NCBI RefSeq assembly: GCF_016811995.1
Contig: NZ_CP069159.1
Coordinates: 930,001 to 994,000, forward strand
Length of the DNA stretch: 64,000 nucleotides
Reading direction: 5' to 3'
From: Citrobacter sp. R56
GTDB lineage: Bacteria > Pseudomonadota > Gammaproteobacteria > Enterobacterales > Enterobacteriaceae
The position numbers were made by a program, and so were the translations under genes. The first letter of the stretch is position 1. Each line of letters begins with the position of its first letter. Of this stretch, positions 36,232-45,622 are shown piece after piece. The notes below the pieces were generated by a model. The model saw nothing but the letters and a program-made list of their open reading frames with translations. It did no database searches and had not been told where the DNA came from.

Positions 36232-36371
36232 CGCATTCCTGAATACCTGGATTTTTCCTGGTTATTTTGTAAAGGGTAAGCGTATGGTGAACACGTTTTC
36301 CAGTGTTCAGCCTGATGCATTGCACGGTTATTACGTCACTGGTTATTAACCAAAATTTTCCTGGGGGATAA

Positions 36372-37502
36372 ATGAGCGCGGGAAGCCCAAAATTCACCGT
36401 TAGCCGCATTGCGGCATTGTCACTGGTTTCGCTGTGGCTGGCAGGTTGTTCCAACACTTCTAATCCGCCTGCACCCGTCAACTCTGTTGATGGCGGCGCA
36501 CCGTCAAGCACCAATTCAGGTATGCTGATCACCCCTCCGCCAAAAATGGGGACAACGGCGACGCAACAAACGCCGCAAATTCAGCCCGTGCAGCAGCAGC
36601 CTCAGATCACCCAACCTGCGCAAATCCAGCCTGTCGCGCAACAGCCCGTACAGACGGAAAACGGCCGTATTGTTTATAACCGTAAATACGGCGACATTCC
36701 AAAAGGCAGCTACACCGGCGGCAGCACCTACACCGTTAAGAAAGGCGACACTCTTTTCTATATTGCCTGGATAACCGGAAACGACTTCCGTGACCTTGCT
36801 CAGCGCAATAATGTTGCGGCTCCCTACGGGTTGAACGTAGGACAAACGCTTCAGGTGGGTAATGCATCCGGCGCGCCAATTACGGGTGGAAACGCCATCA
36901 CCCAGGCGGATGCAGCACAGCAAGGAGTTGTGACCAACCCTGCACAAAATTCCACCGTTGCTGTTGCGTCCAAACCGACAATTACGTATTCTGAGGACTC
37001 AGGTGAACAAAGTGCTAATAAAATGTTGCCGAACAACAAGCCTGCTGGGACGGTTGTCACAGCCCCTGTAACGGCATCATCAACGAGCACAACCCAACCG
37101 ACTGCAAGCAGTATGTCTACCAGTGCGCCAATCTCTAAATGGCTCTGGCCGACTGACGGCAAAGTGATCGAAAACTTCGCGGCTACCGAGGGTGGCAATA
37201 AAGGTATCGACATTGCAGGCAGTAAAGGACAGGCAATCGTCGCGACCGGAGATGGACGCGTTGTGTATGCCGGTAATGCTCTGCGCGGTTACGGTAATTT
37301 AATTATCATCAAACACAATGATGATTACCTGAGTGCCTACGCCCATAACGATACGATGCTGGTCCGGGAACAACAAGACATCAAGGCGGGGCAAAAAATC
37401 GCTACCATGGGTAGCACCGGAACCAGTTCAACACGCTTGCATTTTGAAATTCGTTACAAGGGGAAATCCGTAAACCCGCTGCAATATTTGCCGCAGCGAT
37501 AA
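36372..37502 (+). CDS. nlpD: Murein hydrolase activator NlpD (lipoprotein)
   Basis: Outer-membrane lipoprotein that activates amidase AmiC at the septum. 376 residues: lipobox LWLAGC with Cys26, a Gln/Pro-rich linker (about 55-95), a LysM domain (about 117-162; [23 protein letters not shown]), a low-complexity Thr/Ser linker, and a C-terminal LytM/M23 domain (about 255-376; [24 protein letters not shown]). The LytM domain lacks the full metal-ligand set, as expected of a non-catalytic activator. The main rpoS promoter lies inside this gene. Confidence 0.97.
   Translation: MSAGSPKFTVSRIAALSLVSLWLAGCSNTSNPPAPVNSVDGGAPSSTNSGMLITPPPKMGTTATQQTPQIQPVQQQPQITQPAQIQPVAQQPVQTENGRIVYNRKYGDIPKGSYTGGSTYTVKKGDTLFYIAWITGNDFRDLAQRNNVAAPYGLNVGQTLQVGNASGAPITGGNAITQADAAQQGVVTNPAQNSTVAVASKPTITYSEDSGEQSANKMLPNNKPAGTVVTAPVTASSTSTTQPTASSMSTSAPISKWLWPTDGKVIENFAATEGGNKGIDIAGSKGQAIVATGDGRVVYAGNALRGYGNLIIIKHNDDYLSAYAHNDTMLVREQQDIKAGQKIATMGSTGTSSTRLHFEIRYKGKSVNPLQYLPQR
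37013..37030 (+). promoter_or_regulatory. Main rpoS promoter inside nlpD
   Basis: GTGCTAATAAAATGTTGCC matches the extended -10 area of the E. coli rpoS promoter as I recall it (TG-C-TAATAA). It would give an mRNA leader of about 540 nt, the region that in E. coli folds over the rpoS RBS and is opened by DsrA, RprA and ArcZ. Confidence 0.6.
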
Positions 37503-37564
37503 AGCGTCGGAACCAGGCTTTCACTTGCTAGTTCCGTCAAGGGATCACGGGTAGGAGCCACCTT

Positions 37565-38557
37565 ATGAGTCAGAATACGCTGAAAGTTCATGATTTAAAT
37601 GAAGACGCGGAATTTGATGAGAACGGAGTAGAGGCTTTTGATGAGAAAGCCTTGAGTGAAGAGGAACCCAGTGATAACGACCTGGCTGAAGAAGAGCTGT
37701 TATCGCAGGGTGCTACACAGCGTGTGTTGGACGCGACTCAGCTTTACCTTGGTGAGATTGGTTATTCGCCACTGTTAACGGCCGAAGAAGAAGTTTATTT
37801 CGCGCGTCGCGCACTGCGTGGAGATGTTGCCTCTCGCCGTCGGATGATTGAAAGTAACCTGCGTCTGGTGGTGAAAATTGCCCGCCGTTATGGCAATCGT
37901 GGTCTGGCATTGCTGGATCTGATTGAAGAGGGCAATCTGGGACTTATCCGTGCCGTCGAGAAGTTTGACCCTGAGCGTGGGTTCCGCTTCTCAACATACG
38001 CAACCTGGTGGATCCGCCAGACGATTGAACGGGCGATTATGAACCAAACCCGTACGATTCGACTGCCGATTCACATTGTTAAAGAGCTGAACGTCTATCT
38101 GCGTACTGCGCGTGAGTTGTCGCATAAACTGGACCACGAACCGAGTGCGGAAGAGATTGCAGAGCAACTGGATAAACCGGTTGATGACGTTAGCCGTATG
38201 CTTCGTCTTAACGAGCGCATTACCTCGGTAGACACCCCGTTGGGTGGCGATTCCGAAAAAGCGTTGCTGGATATCCTGGCCGATGAAAAAGAAAACGGTC
38301 CGGAAGACACCACGCAAGATGATGATATGAAACAAAGTATCGTCAAATGGCTGTTCGAACTGAACGCCAAACAGCGTGAAGTGCTGGCACGTCGTTTCGG
38401 TCTGCTGGGATATGAAGCTGCGACACTGGAAGATGTGGGCCGTGAAATTGGCCTCACGCGTGAACGTGTTCGTCAGATTCAGGTAGAAGGCCTGCGTCGT
38501 CTGCGTGAAATCCTGCAGACTCAGGGGCTGAATATCGAAGCGCTGTTCCGCGAGTAA
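37565..38557 (+). CDS. rpoS: RNA polymerase sigma factor RpoS
   Basis: Sigma-38, master regulator of stationary phase and general stress. 330 residues, full length with no disruption. Region 1.2 ([21 protein letters not shown]), region 2 ([51 protein letters not shown]), region 3 and the region 4 HTH ([20 protein letters not shown]) are intact, including the RssB-contact lysine area near 173. RBS is TAGGAGCCACC. Confidence 0.98.
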
Positions 38558-38574
38558 GCAAAGTTCTATCAAGA

Positions 38575-38607
38575 AAGGCCAGCCTCAATGAGACTGGCCT
38601 TTTTCTT
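38575..38607 (+). terminator. rpoS terminator
   Basis: AAGGCCAGCCTC-AAT-GAGACTGGCCTTTTTC: stem AGGCCAG(CCTC)/(GAGA)CTGGCCT with a T-run. Confidence 0.92.
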
Positions 38608-38628
38608 TTGCGTGACTCGTCCTGAAGA

Positions 38629-38662
38629 GTTGTAGGCCTGATATGCGAAGCGCCATCAGGCA
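38629..38662. repeat. Single REP element
   Basis: GTAGGCCTGATATGCGAAGCGCCATCAGGC: one REP palindrome between convergent rpoS and hosA. Confidence 0.75.
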
Positions 38663-38675
38663 ATGTTTCCCGGAA

Positions 38676-39080
38676 TCACCCCATCATCTTGCGGACCAGT
38701 TGCGTAAATTGCTCGCGCTCTTCATCACTTAAACGACCCAGAAACTCCTCATCAACGCAATTTCCCAGCGGCGTAACGCTCGCCAGTAATGTTTCCCCTT
38801 CTGTCGTCAGATGCACGAAACGACGTCGCTTATCCTGAGGATCGTTTTCCCGCTTCACCAGGCCCCGACTTTCCATCCGGCTCAGCATTTCAGCCAGCGT
38901 CGCTTTGGTACTGACCGCGGCTTCCATGAGGGCTACCTGCTCAATGCCGGGGCGCTCCGCAATGGCACGCATCACCGCATACTGAGGTTTGGTCAGACTC
39001 GGTAATTCATGCTGCCAGCGAGCAGTATGTTGCTGAAAAAGCTGACGTAGCAGGTGAAACGCTTTGTTTCGTAACTCCAT
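38676..39080 (-). CDS. hosA: MarR family regulator HosA
   Basis: 134 residues from ATG at 39080 (MELRNKAFHLLRQLFQQHTARWQHEL), with GGAG 6-9 bases upstream; an ATG at 39113 would add eleven residues without a good RBS. The winged helix is visible (QVALMEAAVSTKATLAEMLSRMESRGLVKRENDPQDKRRRFVHLT). In pathogenic E. coli HosA represses the adjacent decarboxylase operon and responds to 4-hydroxybenzoate. Same arrangement here: divergent from that operon with a palindromic operator between. Confidence 0.9.
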   Translation of the reverse strand: MELRNKAFHLLRQLFQQHTARWQHELPSLTKPQYAVMRAIAERPGIEQVALMEAAVSTKATLAEMLSRMESRGLVKRENDPQDKRRRFVHLTTEGETLLASVTPLGNCVDEEFLGRLSDEEREQFTQLVRKMMG

Positions 39081-39219
39081 GAGAACTCCGGGATGACTGT
39101 CTGCGTCTATCATAACGGGTTCCAGCCAGTTTTTTAATGTGGGAATTTTTAAGCGTTCAGTGCGGCGCGTTACGCTGCGACTTGTCGTGACGATATCTCA
39201 GGCGTATTTTATTCAAAAC

Positions 39220-39234
39220 GTTCGTATGCGAACA
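39220..39234. promoter_or_regulatory. Probable HosA operator
   Basis: The palindrome GTTCGTATGCGAACA lies 17 bases before the first decarboxylase gene, in the hosA-ecdB divergent gap. It fits the size and position of a MarR-family operator and closely resembles the HosA operator as I recall it. No binding shown here. Confidence 0.7.
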
Positions 39235-39250
39235 AATATTGAGGCGATGA

Positions 39251-39844
39251 ATGAGACTGATTGTTGGAATGACTGGCGCCACGGGTGCACCGCTCGGCGT
39301 CGCGCTACTTCAGGTGCTGCGCGAGATGCCAGACGTTGAAACCCACCTGGTGATGTCGACGTGGGCGAAAACCACTATTGCGCTGGAAACGCCCTGGAGT
39401 GCCCGCGAGGTTGCTGCGTTGGCCGATTATCGCTACAGCCCCACGGACCAGGCGGCGACCATTTCATCTGGCTCATTCCACACCGACGGCATGATTATCA
39501 TTCCGTGCAGCATGAAAACGCTGGCGGGGATTCGCGCCGGTTACGCCGATGGCTTGGTGGGCCGTGCTGCCGACGTGGTGCTGAAAGAGGGGCGCAAGCT
39601 GGTGCTGGTGCCGCGCGAAATGCCGCTCAGCACCATTCATCTGGAAAACATGCTTGCACTTTCGCGCATGGGGGTGGCGATGGTGCCGCCCATGCCCGCG
39701 TTCTACAACCATCCACAAAGCGTTGATGACATCACACAGCACATTGTGGCGCGCGTGCTGGATCAATTTGGCCTGAAACACCCGCACACCAGGCGCTGGC
39801 AAGGATTGCAGCAGACACTGAATTTTTCTCAGGAGAATGAATAA
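39251..39844 (+). CDS. UbiX-like flavin prenyltransferase of the hydroxyarylic acid decarboxylase operon (EcdB/KpdB)
   Basis: Prenylates FMN to prFMN, the cofactor of UbiD-type decarboxylases. 197 residues starting MRLIVGMTGATGAPLGVALLQ, the UbiX/Pad1 nucleotide-binding motif; LVPREMPLSTIHLENML is the second signature. The start is supported by GAGG upstream; an ATG four bases earlier is out of frame. It shares one base with the next gene. Names ecdB, kpdB, vdcB and pad1 are all used for this family. Confidence 0.93.
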   Translation: MRLIVGMTGATGAPLGVALLQVLREMPDVETHLVMSTWAKTTIALETPWSAREVAALADYRYSPTDQAATISSGSFHTDGMIIIPCSMKTLAGIRAGYADGLVGRAADVVLKEGRKLVLVPREMPLSTIHLENMLALSRMGVAMVPPMPAFYNHPQSVDDITQHIVARVLDQFGLKHPHTRRWQGLQQTLNFSQENE

Positions 39845-41271
39845 TGGCATTTGATGATTTGCGAAGCTTTTTACAGGCGCTCGACGACCACGGGCAGTTG
39901 CTGAAAATTAGCGAGGAGGTCAACGCCGAGCCGGACCTGGCTGCTGCCGCTAACGCCACCGGGCGTATTGGTGACGCTGCACCAGCGCTTTGGTTTGATA
40001 ACATTCGCGGTTTTACCGACGCTCGCGTCGCAATGAACACTATCGGTTCCTGGCACAACCACGCGATTTCTCTCGGCCTGCCGCCCAATACTCCAGTCAA
40101 AAAGCAGATTGATGAGTTTATCCGCCGCTGGGATAACTTCCCCATTGCGCCGGAGCGTCGCGCTAACCCGGCATGGGCCGAGAATACCGTCGACGGCGAA
40201 GAGATTAATCTGTTCGATATTCTGCCGCTGTTTCGTTTAAACGACGGCGACGGCGGTTTTTATCTCGATAAAGCCTGCGTGGTGTCCCGCGACCCGCTTG
40301 ATCCTGAACATTTCGGCAAGCAAAACGTTGGTATCTACCGCATGGAAGTGAAGGGAAAACGTAAGCTCGGCCTGCAACCGGTGCCGATGCACGATATCGC
40401 CCTGCACCTGCATAAAGCGGAAGAGCGCGGCGAAGATCTGCCCATCGCGATTACGCTGGGTAACGATCCGATCATCACCCTGATGGGCGCGACGCCGCTG
40501 AAATACGATCAGTCCGAATACGAAATGGCGGGCGCGCTGCGCGAAAGCCCGTACCCGATCGCCACCGCGCCGCTGACCGGTTTTGATGTGCCGTGGGGGT
40601 CAGAAGTCATTCTCGAAGGTGTCATCGAAAGCCGCAAACGTGAAATCGAAGGACCGTTCGGCGAATTTACCGGGCACTACTCCGGCGGGCGCAACATGAC
40701 GGTGGTGCGCATCGATAAAGTCTCTTATCGCACGAAACCGATTTTTGAATCGCTGTATCTCGGCATGCCGTGGACCGAAATTGACTACCTGATGGGACCG
40801 GCCACCTGCGTCCCACTTTACCAGCAACTGAAAGCCGAATTCCCGGAAGTGCAGGCGGTAAACGCCATGTACACCCACGGCCTGCTGGCGATTATTTCCA
40901 CCAAAAAACGCTACGGCGGTTTTGCCCGCGCGGTTGGCCTGCGTGCAATGACCACGCCGCATGGTCTGGGTTACGTGAAAATGGTGATCATGGTCGATGA
41001 AGACGTTGACCCGTTTAACCTGCCGCAGGTGATGTGGGCGCTCTCCTCGAAAGTGAACCCAGCGGGCGACCTGGTGCAGTTGCCGAATATGTCGGTGCTG
41101 GAACTTGACCCCGGCTCCAGTCCGGCGGGGATCACCGACAAACTGATTATCGACGCCACCACGCCGGTCGCGCCGGACAAGCGCGGTCACTATAGCCAGC
41201 CGGTGGTTGATTTACCGGAAACCAAAGCCTGGGCTGAAAAACTGACCGCCATGCTGGCCGCACGTAAATAA
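39844..41271 (+). CDS. UbiD-family non-oxidative hydroxyarylic acid decarboxylase (EcdC/KpdC)
   Basis: Reversible decarboxylation of 4-hydroxybenzoate, vanillate or protocatechuate to the phenol, using prFMN and Mn2+/K+. 475 residues. Family motifs include GIYRMEVKGKRKLGLQP, GEFTGHYSGGRNMTVVRIDK, and PWTEIDYLMGP near the active site. Followed seven bases later by the small subunit gene. The true substrate cannot be told from sequence. Confidence 0.93.
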   Translation: MAFDDLRSFLQALDDHGQLLKISEEVNAEPDLAAAANATGRIGDAAPALWFDNIRGFTDARVAMNTIGSWHNHAISLGLPPNTPVKKQIDEFIRRWDNFPIAPERRANPAWAENTVDGEEINLFDILPLFRLNDGDGGFYLDKACVVSRDPLDPEHFGKQNVGIYRMEVKGKRKLGLQPVPMHDIALHLHKAEERGEDLPIAITLGNDPIITLMGATPLKYDQSEYEMAGALRESPYPIATAPLTGFDVPWGSEVILEGVIESRKREIEGPFGEFTGHYSGGRNMTVVRIDKVSYRTKPIFESLYLGMPWTEIDYLMGPATCVPLYQQLKAEFPEVQAVNAMYTHGLLAIISTKKRYGGFARAVGLRAMTTPHGLGYVKMVIMVDEDVDPFNLPQVMWALSSKVNPAGDLVQLPNMSVLELDPGSSPAGITDKLIIDATTPVAPDKRGHYSQPVVDLPETKAWAEKLTAMLAARK

Positions 41272-41278
41272 GGAGAAG

Positions 41279-41518
41279 ATGATGATTTGCCCACGTTGTG
41301 CTGATGAACAGATTGAAGTGATGGCGACATCGCCGGTGAAAGGTGTGTGGACGGTTTACCAGTGCCAGCACTGCCTCTATACCTGGCGTGATACCGAACC
41401 GCTGCGCCGCACCAGCCGCGAACACTATCCCCAAGCGTTTCGGATGACGCAAAAAGATATTGATGATGCGCCGATGGTGCCGAGCATTCCGCCGCTGCTG
41501 GCGGAGGATAAGCGCTAA
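41279..41518 (+). CDS. Small subunit of hydroxyarylic acid decarboxylase (EcdD/KpdD/VdcD family)
   Basis: 79 (or 78, from the next ATG) residues. Zinc-ribbon-like cysteines CPRC and CQHC in MICPRCADEQIEVM...YQCQHCLYTWRDTEPL. Always found third in this operon; needed for activity or stability of the decarboxylase in characterised relatives. RBS AGGAGA. Confidence 0.92.
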   Translation: MMICPRCADEQIEVMATSPVKGVWTVYQCQHCLYTWRDTEPLRRTSREHYPQAFRMTQKDIDDAPMVPSIPPLLAEDKR

Positions 41519-41527
41519 TAAAACAGT

Positions 41528-41592
41528 GCCGGGTAAGGCTTCATCTTACCCGGCCTACAGGGTTATCCCCGAGGGTCAATGCCTCCGGGGAT
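41528..41592. repeat. REP palindrome and adjacent hairpin between converging genes
   Basis: GCCGGGTAAG/CTTACCCGGC (41528-41554) followed by ATCCCCGAGG/CCTCCGGGGAT (41565-41592). The second hairpin lies just past the mutS stop and could end mutS transcription. Confidence 0.75.
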
Positions 41593-41600
41593 CATTGGGG

Positions 41601-44162
41601 TTACACCAAACTTTTCAACCGATAAATCCACTCCAGCGCCTGGCGCGGCGTCAGGGAATCGGGATCAAGGTTCTCCAGCGCTTCAACGGCAGGGGAGGTC
41701 TCTTCCGGGGCTGACAGCAGGGACATCTGTGTACCGTCTACCTGCGTGGCGGCGGCATTCGGCGAAAGGCTTTCCAGCTCGCGCAGCTTCTGGCGTGCGC
41801 GTTTAATCACCTCTTTCGGCACGCCCGCCAGCGCGGCAACCGCCAGACCGTAGCTCTTGCTGGCTGCGCCATCCTGCACGCTGTGCATAAACGCGATAGT
41901 TTCACCGTGCTCCAGCGCATCCAGATGGACGTTGGCAACGCCCTCCATTTTCTCCGGCAACTGAGTCAGTTCGAAGTAGTGGGTGGCAAACAACGTCAAC
42001 GCTTTGATTTTATTTGCCAGATTTTCTGCACAGGCCCACGCCAGCGACAGGCCGTCGTAGGTGGAAGTGCCGCGACCAATCTCATCCATTAACACCAGGC
42101 TGTTTTCAGTAGCGTTGTGCAGGATATTGGCGGTTTCGGTCATCTCCACCATAAAGGTTGAACGACCGGAAGCCAGATCATCCGCCGCGCCGACGCGGGT
42201 GAAAATGCGGTCGATAGGGCCGATCTCCACGCTTTGCGCAGGAACATAACTGCCGATGTAGGCCAGCAGCGCAATCAGCGCAGTTTGACGCATATAGGTA
42301 CTTTTACCGCCCATATTCGGACCGGTAATGATCAACATCCGACGCTGCGGAGAGAGGGTTAGCGGGTTGGCGATAAACGGTTCAGAGAGCACCTGTTCCA
42401 CCACCGGATGGCGACCTTCAATAATCCGAATGCCGGGTTTATCCGTGAAGGTTGGGCAGGTGTAGTTCAGCGTATACGCGCGCTCGGCCAGATTGATCAG
42501 TACGTCCAGCTCAGCCAGTGCAGCCGCGCTCTGTTGCAGGTCTGCCAGGTGTGGCAACAGCAGATCAAACAGCTCGTCATACAGCTGTTTTTCCAGTGCA
42601 AGCGCCTTGCCTTTGGAAGTGAGGACTTTATCCTCGTACTCTTTCAGTTCAGGGATAATGTAGCGCTCGGCGTTCTTCAGTGTCTGGCGGCGTACATAGT
42701 TGATCGGCGCAAGATGGCTCTGGCCACGGCTGATCTGAATGTAATAACCGTGCACCGCGTTATAGCCAACTTTCAGGGTATCCAGCCCAGTCCGTTCACG
42801 TTCGCGAATTTCCAGTCTGTCGAGATAGTCGGTTGCGCCATCTGCCAGCGCACGCCACTCGTCCAGTTCTTCATTGTAACCCGGAGCAATGACGCCGCCG
42901 TCGCGGACCAGCACCGGCGGTGCATCGACAACCGCCCGTTCCAGTAGCTCACGCAGCTCCGTAAACTCGCCCATTTTTTCACGCAACATCTGTACGGGAT
43001 CGCTGTTCACCGTTTCCAGTTGAGTGCGCAGTTCCGGCAACTGCTGGAAGGCGTGACGCATGCGGGCGAGGTCGCGTGGGCGGGCGGTTCGCAGCGCCAG
43101 ACGGGCGAGAATACGTTCCAGATCGCCAACCTGTCGCAGTACCGGTTGCAGTTCGCTGGTGGCATCCTGTAGCGCGCCAATGGTTTGCTGGCGTTCGGTC
43201 AGGATTTTGGTGTCGCGTACCGGCATATGCAGCCAGCGCTTGAGCATTCGACTGCCCATCGGGGTGACGGTGCAATCAAGCACTGAAGCCAGCGTATTTT
43301 CCACGCCCCCCGCCAGGTTTTGCGTGATCTCCAGGTTGCGGCGCGTGGCGGCATCCATGATGATGCTGTCCTGCTGGCGCTCCATGGTGATGGAACGAAT
43401 GTGCGGCAGCGATGTGCGCTGGGTATCCTTCACGTACTGCAACAGACAGCCTGCGGCGCATAATCCGCGCGGGGCGTTCTCGACGCCAAAGCCAATCAGA
43501 TCCCGCGTGCCAAATTGCAGGTTCAGCTGCTGGCGAGCGGTATCGATTTCAAATTCCCACAGCGGACGGCGGCGTAAACCGCGACGGCCTTCGATCAGCG
43601 CGGTTTCAGCGAAATCTTCCGCGTAGAGCAGTTCGGCGGGGTTGGTACGCTGTAACTCAGCGGCCATGGTTTCACGGTCGGCGGGTTCGCTAACGCGAAA
43701 ACGCCCGGAGCTGATATCCAGCGTGGCGTAACCGTAGCCTTTACCGTCTTGCCAGATAGCGGCCAACAGGTTGTCCTGGCGTTCCTGCAACAACGCTTCA
43801 TCACTGATGGTGCCTGGCGTAACAATACGCACGACCTTGCGTTCAACCGGGCCTTTACTGGTCGCCGGATCGCCTATCTGTTCGCAAATCGCCACGGACT
43901 CGCCCTGATTGACCAATTTGGCGAGGTAGTTTTCGACCGCATGATGCGGGATGCCCGCCATCGGGATAGGTTCGCCTGCAGAGGCGCCGCGTTTAGTCAG
44001 CGAGATGTCGAGCAGTTGAGACGCACGCTTAGCATCGTCATAAAACAGTTCGTAAAAATCGCCCATGCGATAGAACAGCAGGATCTCTGGGTGCTGTGCT
44101 TTCAGCTTGTGATACTGCTGCATCATGGGGGTATGAGAATCTAAATTTGCTATTGAAGTCAT
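41601..44162 (-). CDS. mutS: DNA mismatch repair protein MutS
   Basis: Recognises mismatches and recruits MutL. ATG at 44162 ([17 protein letters not shown]) gives 853 residues, the E. coli length; a longer AT-rich frame to 44231 is not conserved. The mismatch-reading Phe36-x-Glu38 lies in [10 protein letters not shown]. ATPase domain near residues 610-700: Walker [15 protein letters not shown], Walker [17 protein letters not shown], dimer HTH at the C-terminus. No disruption, so no reason to expect a mutator phenotype from this locus. Confidence 0.97.
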   Translation of the reverse strand: MTSIANLDSHTPMMQQYHKLKAQHPEILLFYRMGDFYELFYDDAKRASQLLDISLTKRGASAGEPIPMAGIPHHAVENYLAKLVNQGESVAICEQIGDPATSKGPVERKVVRIVTPGTISDEALLQERQDNLLAAIWQDGKGYGYATLDISSGRFRVSEPADRETMAAELQRTNPAELLYAEDFAETALIEGRRGLRRRPLWEFEIDTARQQLNLQFGTRDLIGFGVENAPRGLCAAGCLLQYVKDTQRTSLPHIRSITMERQQDSIIMDAATRRNLEITQNLAGGVENTLASVLDCTVTPMGSRMLKRWLHMPVRDTKILTERQQTIGALQDATSELQPVLRQVGDLERILARLALRTARPRDLARMRHAFQQLPELRTQLETVNSDPVQMLREKMGEFTELRELLERAVVDAPPVLVRDGGVIAPGYNEELDEWRALADGATDYLDRLEIRERERTGLDTLKVGYNAVHGYYIQISRGQSHLAPINYVRRQTLKNAERYIIPELKEYEDKVLTSKGKALALEKQLYDELFDLLLPHLADLQQSAAALAELDVLINLAERAYTLNYTCPTFTDKPGIRIIEGRHPVVEQVLSEPFIANPLTLSPQRRMLIITGPNMGGKSTYMRQTALIALLAYIGSYVPAQSVEIGPIDRIFTRVGAADDLASGRSTFMVEMTETANILHNATENSLVLMDEIGRGTSTYDGLSLAWACAENLANKIKALTLFATHYFELTQLPEKMEGVANVHLDALEHGETIAFMHSVQDGAASKSYGLAVAALAGVPKEVIKRARQKLRELESLSPNAAATQVDGTQMSLLSAPEETSPAVEALENLDPDSLTPRQALEWIYRLKSLV

Positions 44163-44306
44163 TGGTTTGTGATGTCCATTTTCTTTAATTTTAATGAGTG
44201 AGTGATTTTTATTGTTCTCATTAAGTTTCACGGCGTCTCATTGGGTCTCATGAACGTCTGCATTATCAGTTCATGGCTACATAGAGAGCATGATAACGGA
44301 CTCTTT

Positions 44307-44492
44307 ATGGCAGGAAAACAAGCGGCAGAGCCTCTGTCGTTTAAAACGCCAGAAATGATGACGTCAGGTGATAAGCGCAACATTGTGATTAGCGAAAATC
44401 GGATCTTGCACATTTCTCGCGGTACAACCGGAGTGGCGTTTTTCTTCTACCGTTCCCCCCGCCCAACTTACGGATTAACTGACCCGAATTAA
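44307..44492 (+). CDS. Possible 61-residue orphan ORF upstream of mutS
   Basis: Frame beginning MAGKQAAEPLSFKTPEMM and ending YRSPRPTYGLTDPN; I do not recognise it. It is divergent from mutS, where E. coli has ygbA, but it lacks the cysteine pattern expected of YgbA. Base composition is near the backbone average, unlike the AT-rich DNA that follows, so it may be the remains of a backbone gene cut by the insertion to its right. No strong RBS. Confidence 0.3.
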   Translation: MAGKQAAEPLSFKTPEMMTSGDKRNIVISENRILHISRGTTGVAFFFYRSPRPTYGLTDPN

Positions 44493-45104
44493 TAATCTGC
44501 ATCTCTCGGTACACCGCTGCATCGGGAAACATTTCGCCATGGCATGATGTTATTTCAGGTCGCAAAATTAATATCGCTGACTATTAATTCCAATTGCATT
44601 AATAATAATAGAGGCAAGAATTAAACATGCCCTTAAAATGCAACAAACGGTTCGTTTGAAATATATTCTTTAGCTACCATGATGGGTAATTCTACTAATT
44701 GTGGTAGTAGAAGTGATTGCAGGAATGGGGTAATGATATTCATCGCCATTTTAATTTTATTTTATATAAATCAATTAGTTAAGTTGTTTTTGTTGAAGCG
44801 AAAAAAACAAAGAAGACCTTTTAAGAACCTTTGCCAGGATTAATCCTATAATAGCCTGAAACCCTCTAAATATGGTGGGTAATGGCCAGATAATATTGAA
44901 TTGACGAAAAGCTTATGTACACTTGTTTCCTGTTTGTTAAAAATTCCAGGATAAAATCGGGCCTTATTCTGTAAGGCTATTGCGGTAGCTATACCCAAAG
45001 GATAGTAACCCCTATAAAGTATCTGGAATATTCTTAACGATAGCATTCAAATCAAATTTACCTCTCATATTGATCATTATCTAAATATCGCTACGGAAAA
45101 GCAT
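44493..45104. other. AT-rich region at the boundary between mutS side and T6SS locus
   Basis: About 610 bases with very low G+C and no long ORF on either strand. It contains one small ORF candidate (44733-44843, listed separately) and the presumed promoter of the T6SS operon near its right end. No direct repeats, tRNA fragment or integrase remnant was seen. Such AT-rich leaders of acquired loci are typical H-NS targets (inference). Confidence 0.6.
44733..44843 (+). CDS. Candidate 36-residue small membrane protein
   Basis: ATG at 44733 preceded by AGGAATGGGG. It starts MIFIAILILFYINQLVKLFL, a 20-residue hydrophobic segment, and ends in a strongly basic tail (LKRKKQRRPFKNLC). Hydrophobic N-terminus plus basic tail is the layout of small bitopic inner-membrane proteins. 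AT-rich DNA can produce such frames by chance; no homologue comes to mind. Confidence 0.35.
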   Translation: MIFIAILILFYINQLVKLFLLKRKKQRRPFKNLCQD

Positions 45105-45599
45105 ATGAAAATGCGCGTACTGTTTTCACTTCTGTTTGTAATGGCAGTGGCGGGCTGTAAAGCGCCGCAGAAACCTGTGATTACCGACGATACCATTGTT
45201 ACCAGCCAGGTGAATGGCGTCAAGTTAACCCACCGACATGTTGTTGTTCCGCCTGCGGAATTTACGCCAGTGAACGAACCTTATCGCGCAATGTATCCGG
45301 CTTCTCTGATGAGCCGCCCAGACTACAGCGGAAAGGTCATCCGTACCCTTGAGACCGGTAAAACCTACACGGTACTGGGACAGGTAGAGTCCTTCTGGAT
45401 GGCGCTCGCCGACGAGGGCAACGATCAACTGATCGGTTATGTGCCAATGCGGGCCGTGATTAAGGCCGACCAGTATGAGGCGACGGTACGTAAGCAAGCC
45501 ATGCGACCAAAAGCGCGTAAGAAAACGACCTGCGTAGACGTAGACGGTAACAGCAAAGCCTGCAAAGACAGCGCCAACGGGACCTGGATCCTGAACTAA
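45105..45599 (+). CDS. T6SS-associated SH3-domain lipoprotein
   Basis: 164 residues. Lipoprotein signal MKMRVLFSLLFVMAVAGC with Cys18. Central region (about 65-120; LMSRPDYSGKVIRTLETGKTYTVLGQVESFWMAL) looks like a bacterial SH3b fold, often peptidoglycan-binding. Basic, cysteine-containing tail (KKTTCVDVDGNSKACK). First gene of the T6SS operon, 23 bases before tssJ, so it may help anchor or localise the apparatus at the cell wall. I have no firm name for it. Confidence 0.85.
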   Translation: MKMRVLFSLLFVMAVAGCKAPQKPVITDDTIVTSQVNGVKLTHRHVVVPPAEFTPVNEPYRAMYPASLMSRPDYSGKVIRTLETGKTYTVLGQVESFWMALADEGNDQLIGYVPMRAVIKADQYEATVRKQAMRPKARKKTTCVDVDGNSKACKDSANGTWILN

Positions 45600-45622
45600 A
45601 CGGGCTTCACGAGCTTATTTTT

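Noticed and set aside
37565-38557. Possible rpoS or mutS inactivation, common in laboratory or clinical isolates
   Set aside because: Both genes are full length with all motifs; no frameshift or premature stop.
44846-45046. 66-codon minus-strand ORF in the AT-rich region before the T6SS operon
   Set aside because: No RBS, no recognisable pattern and within sequence where chance frames are common.
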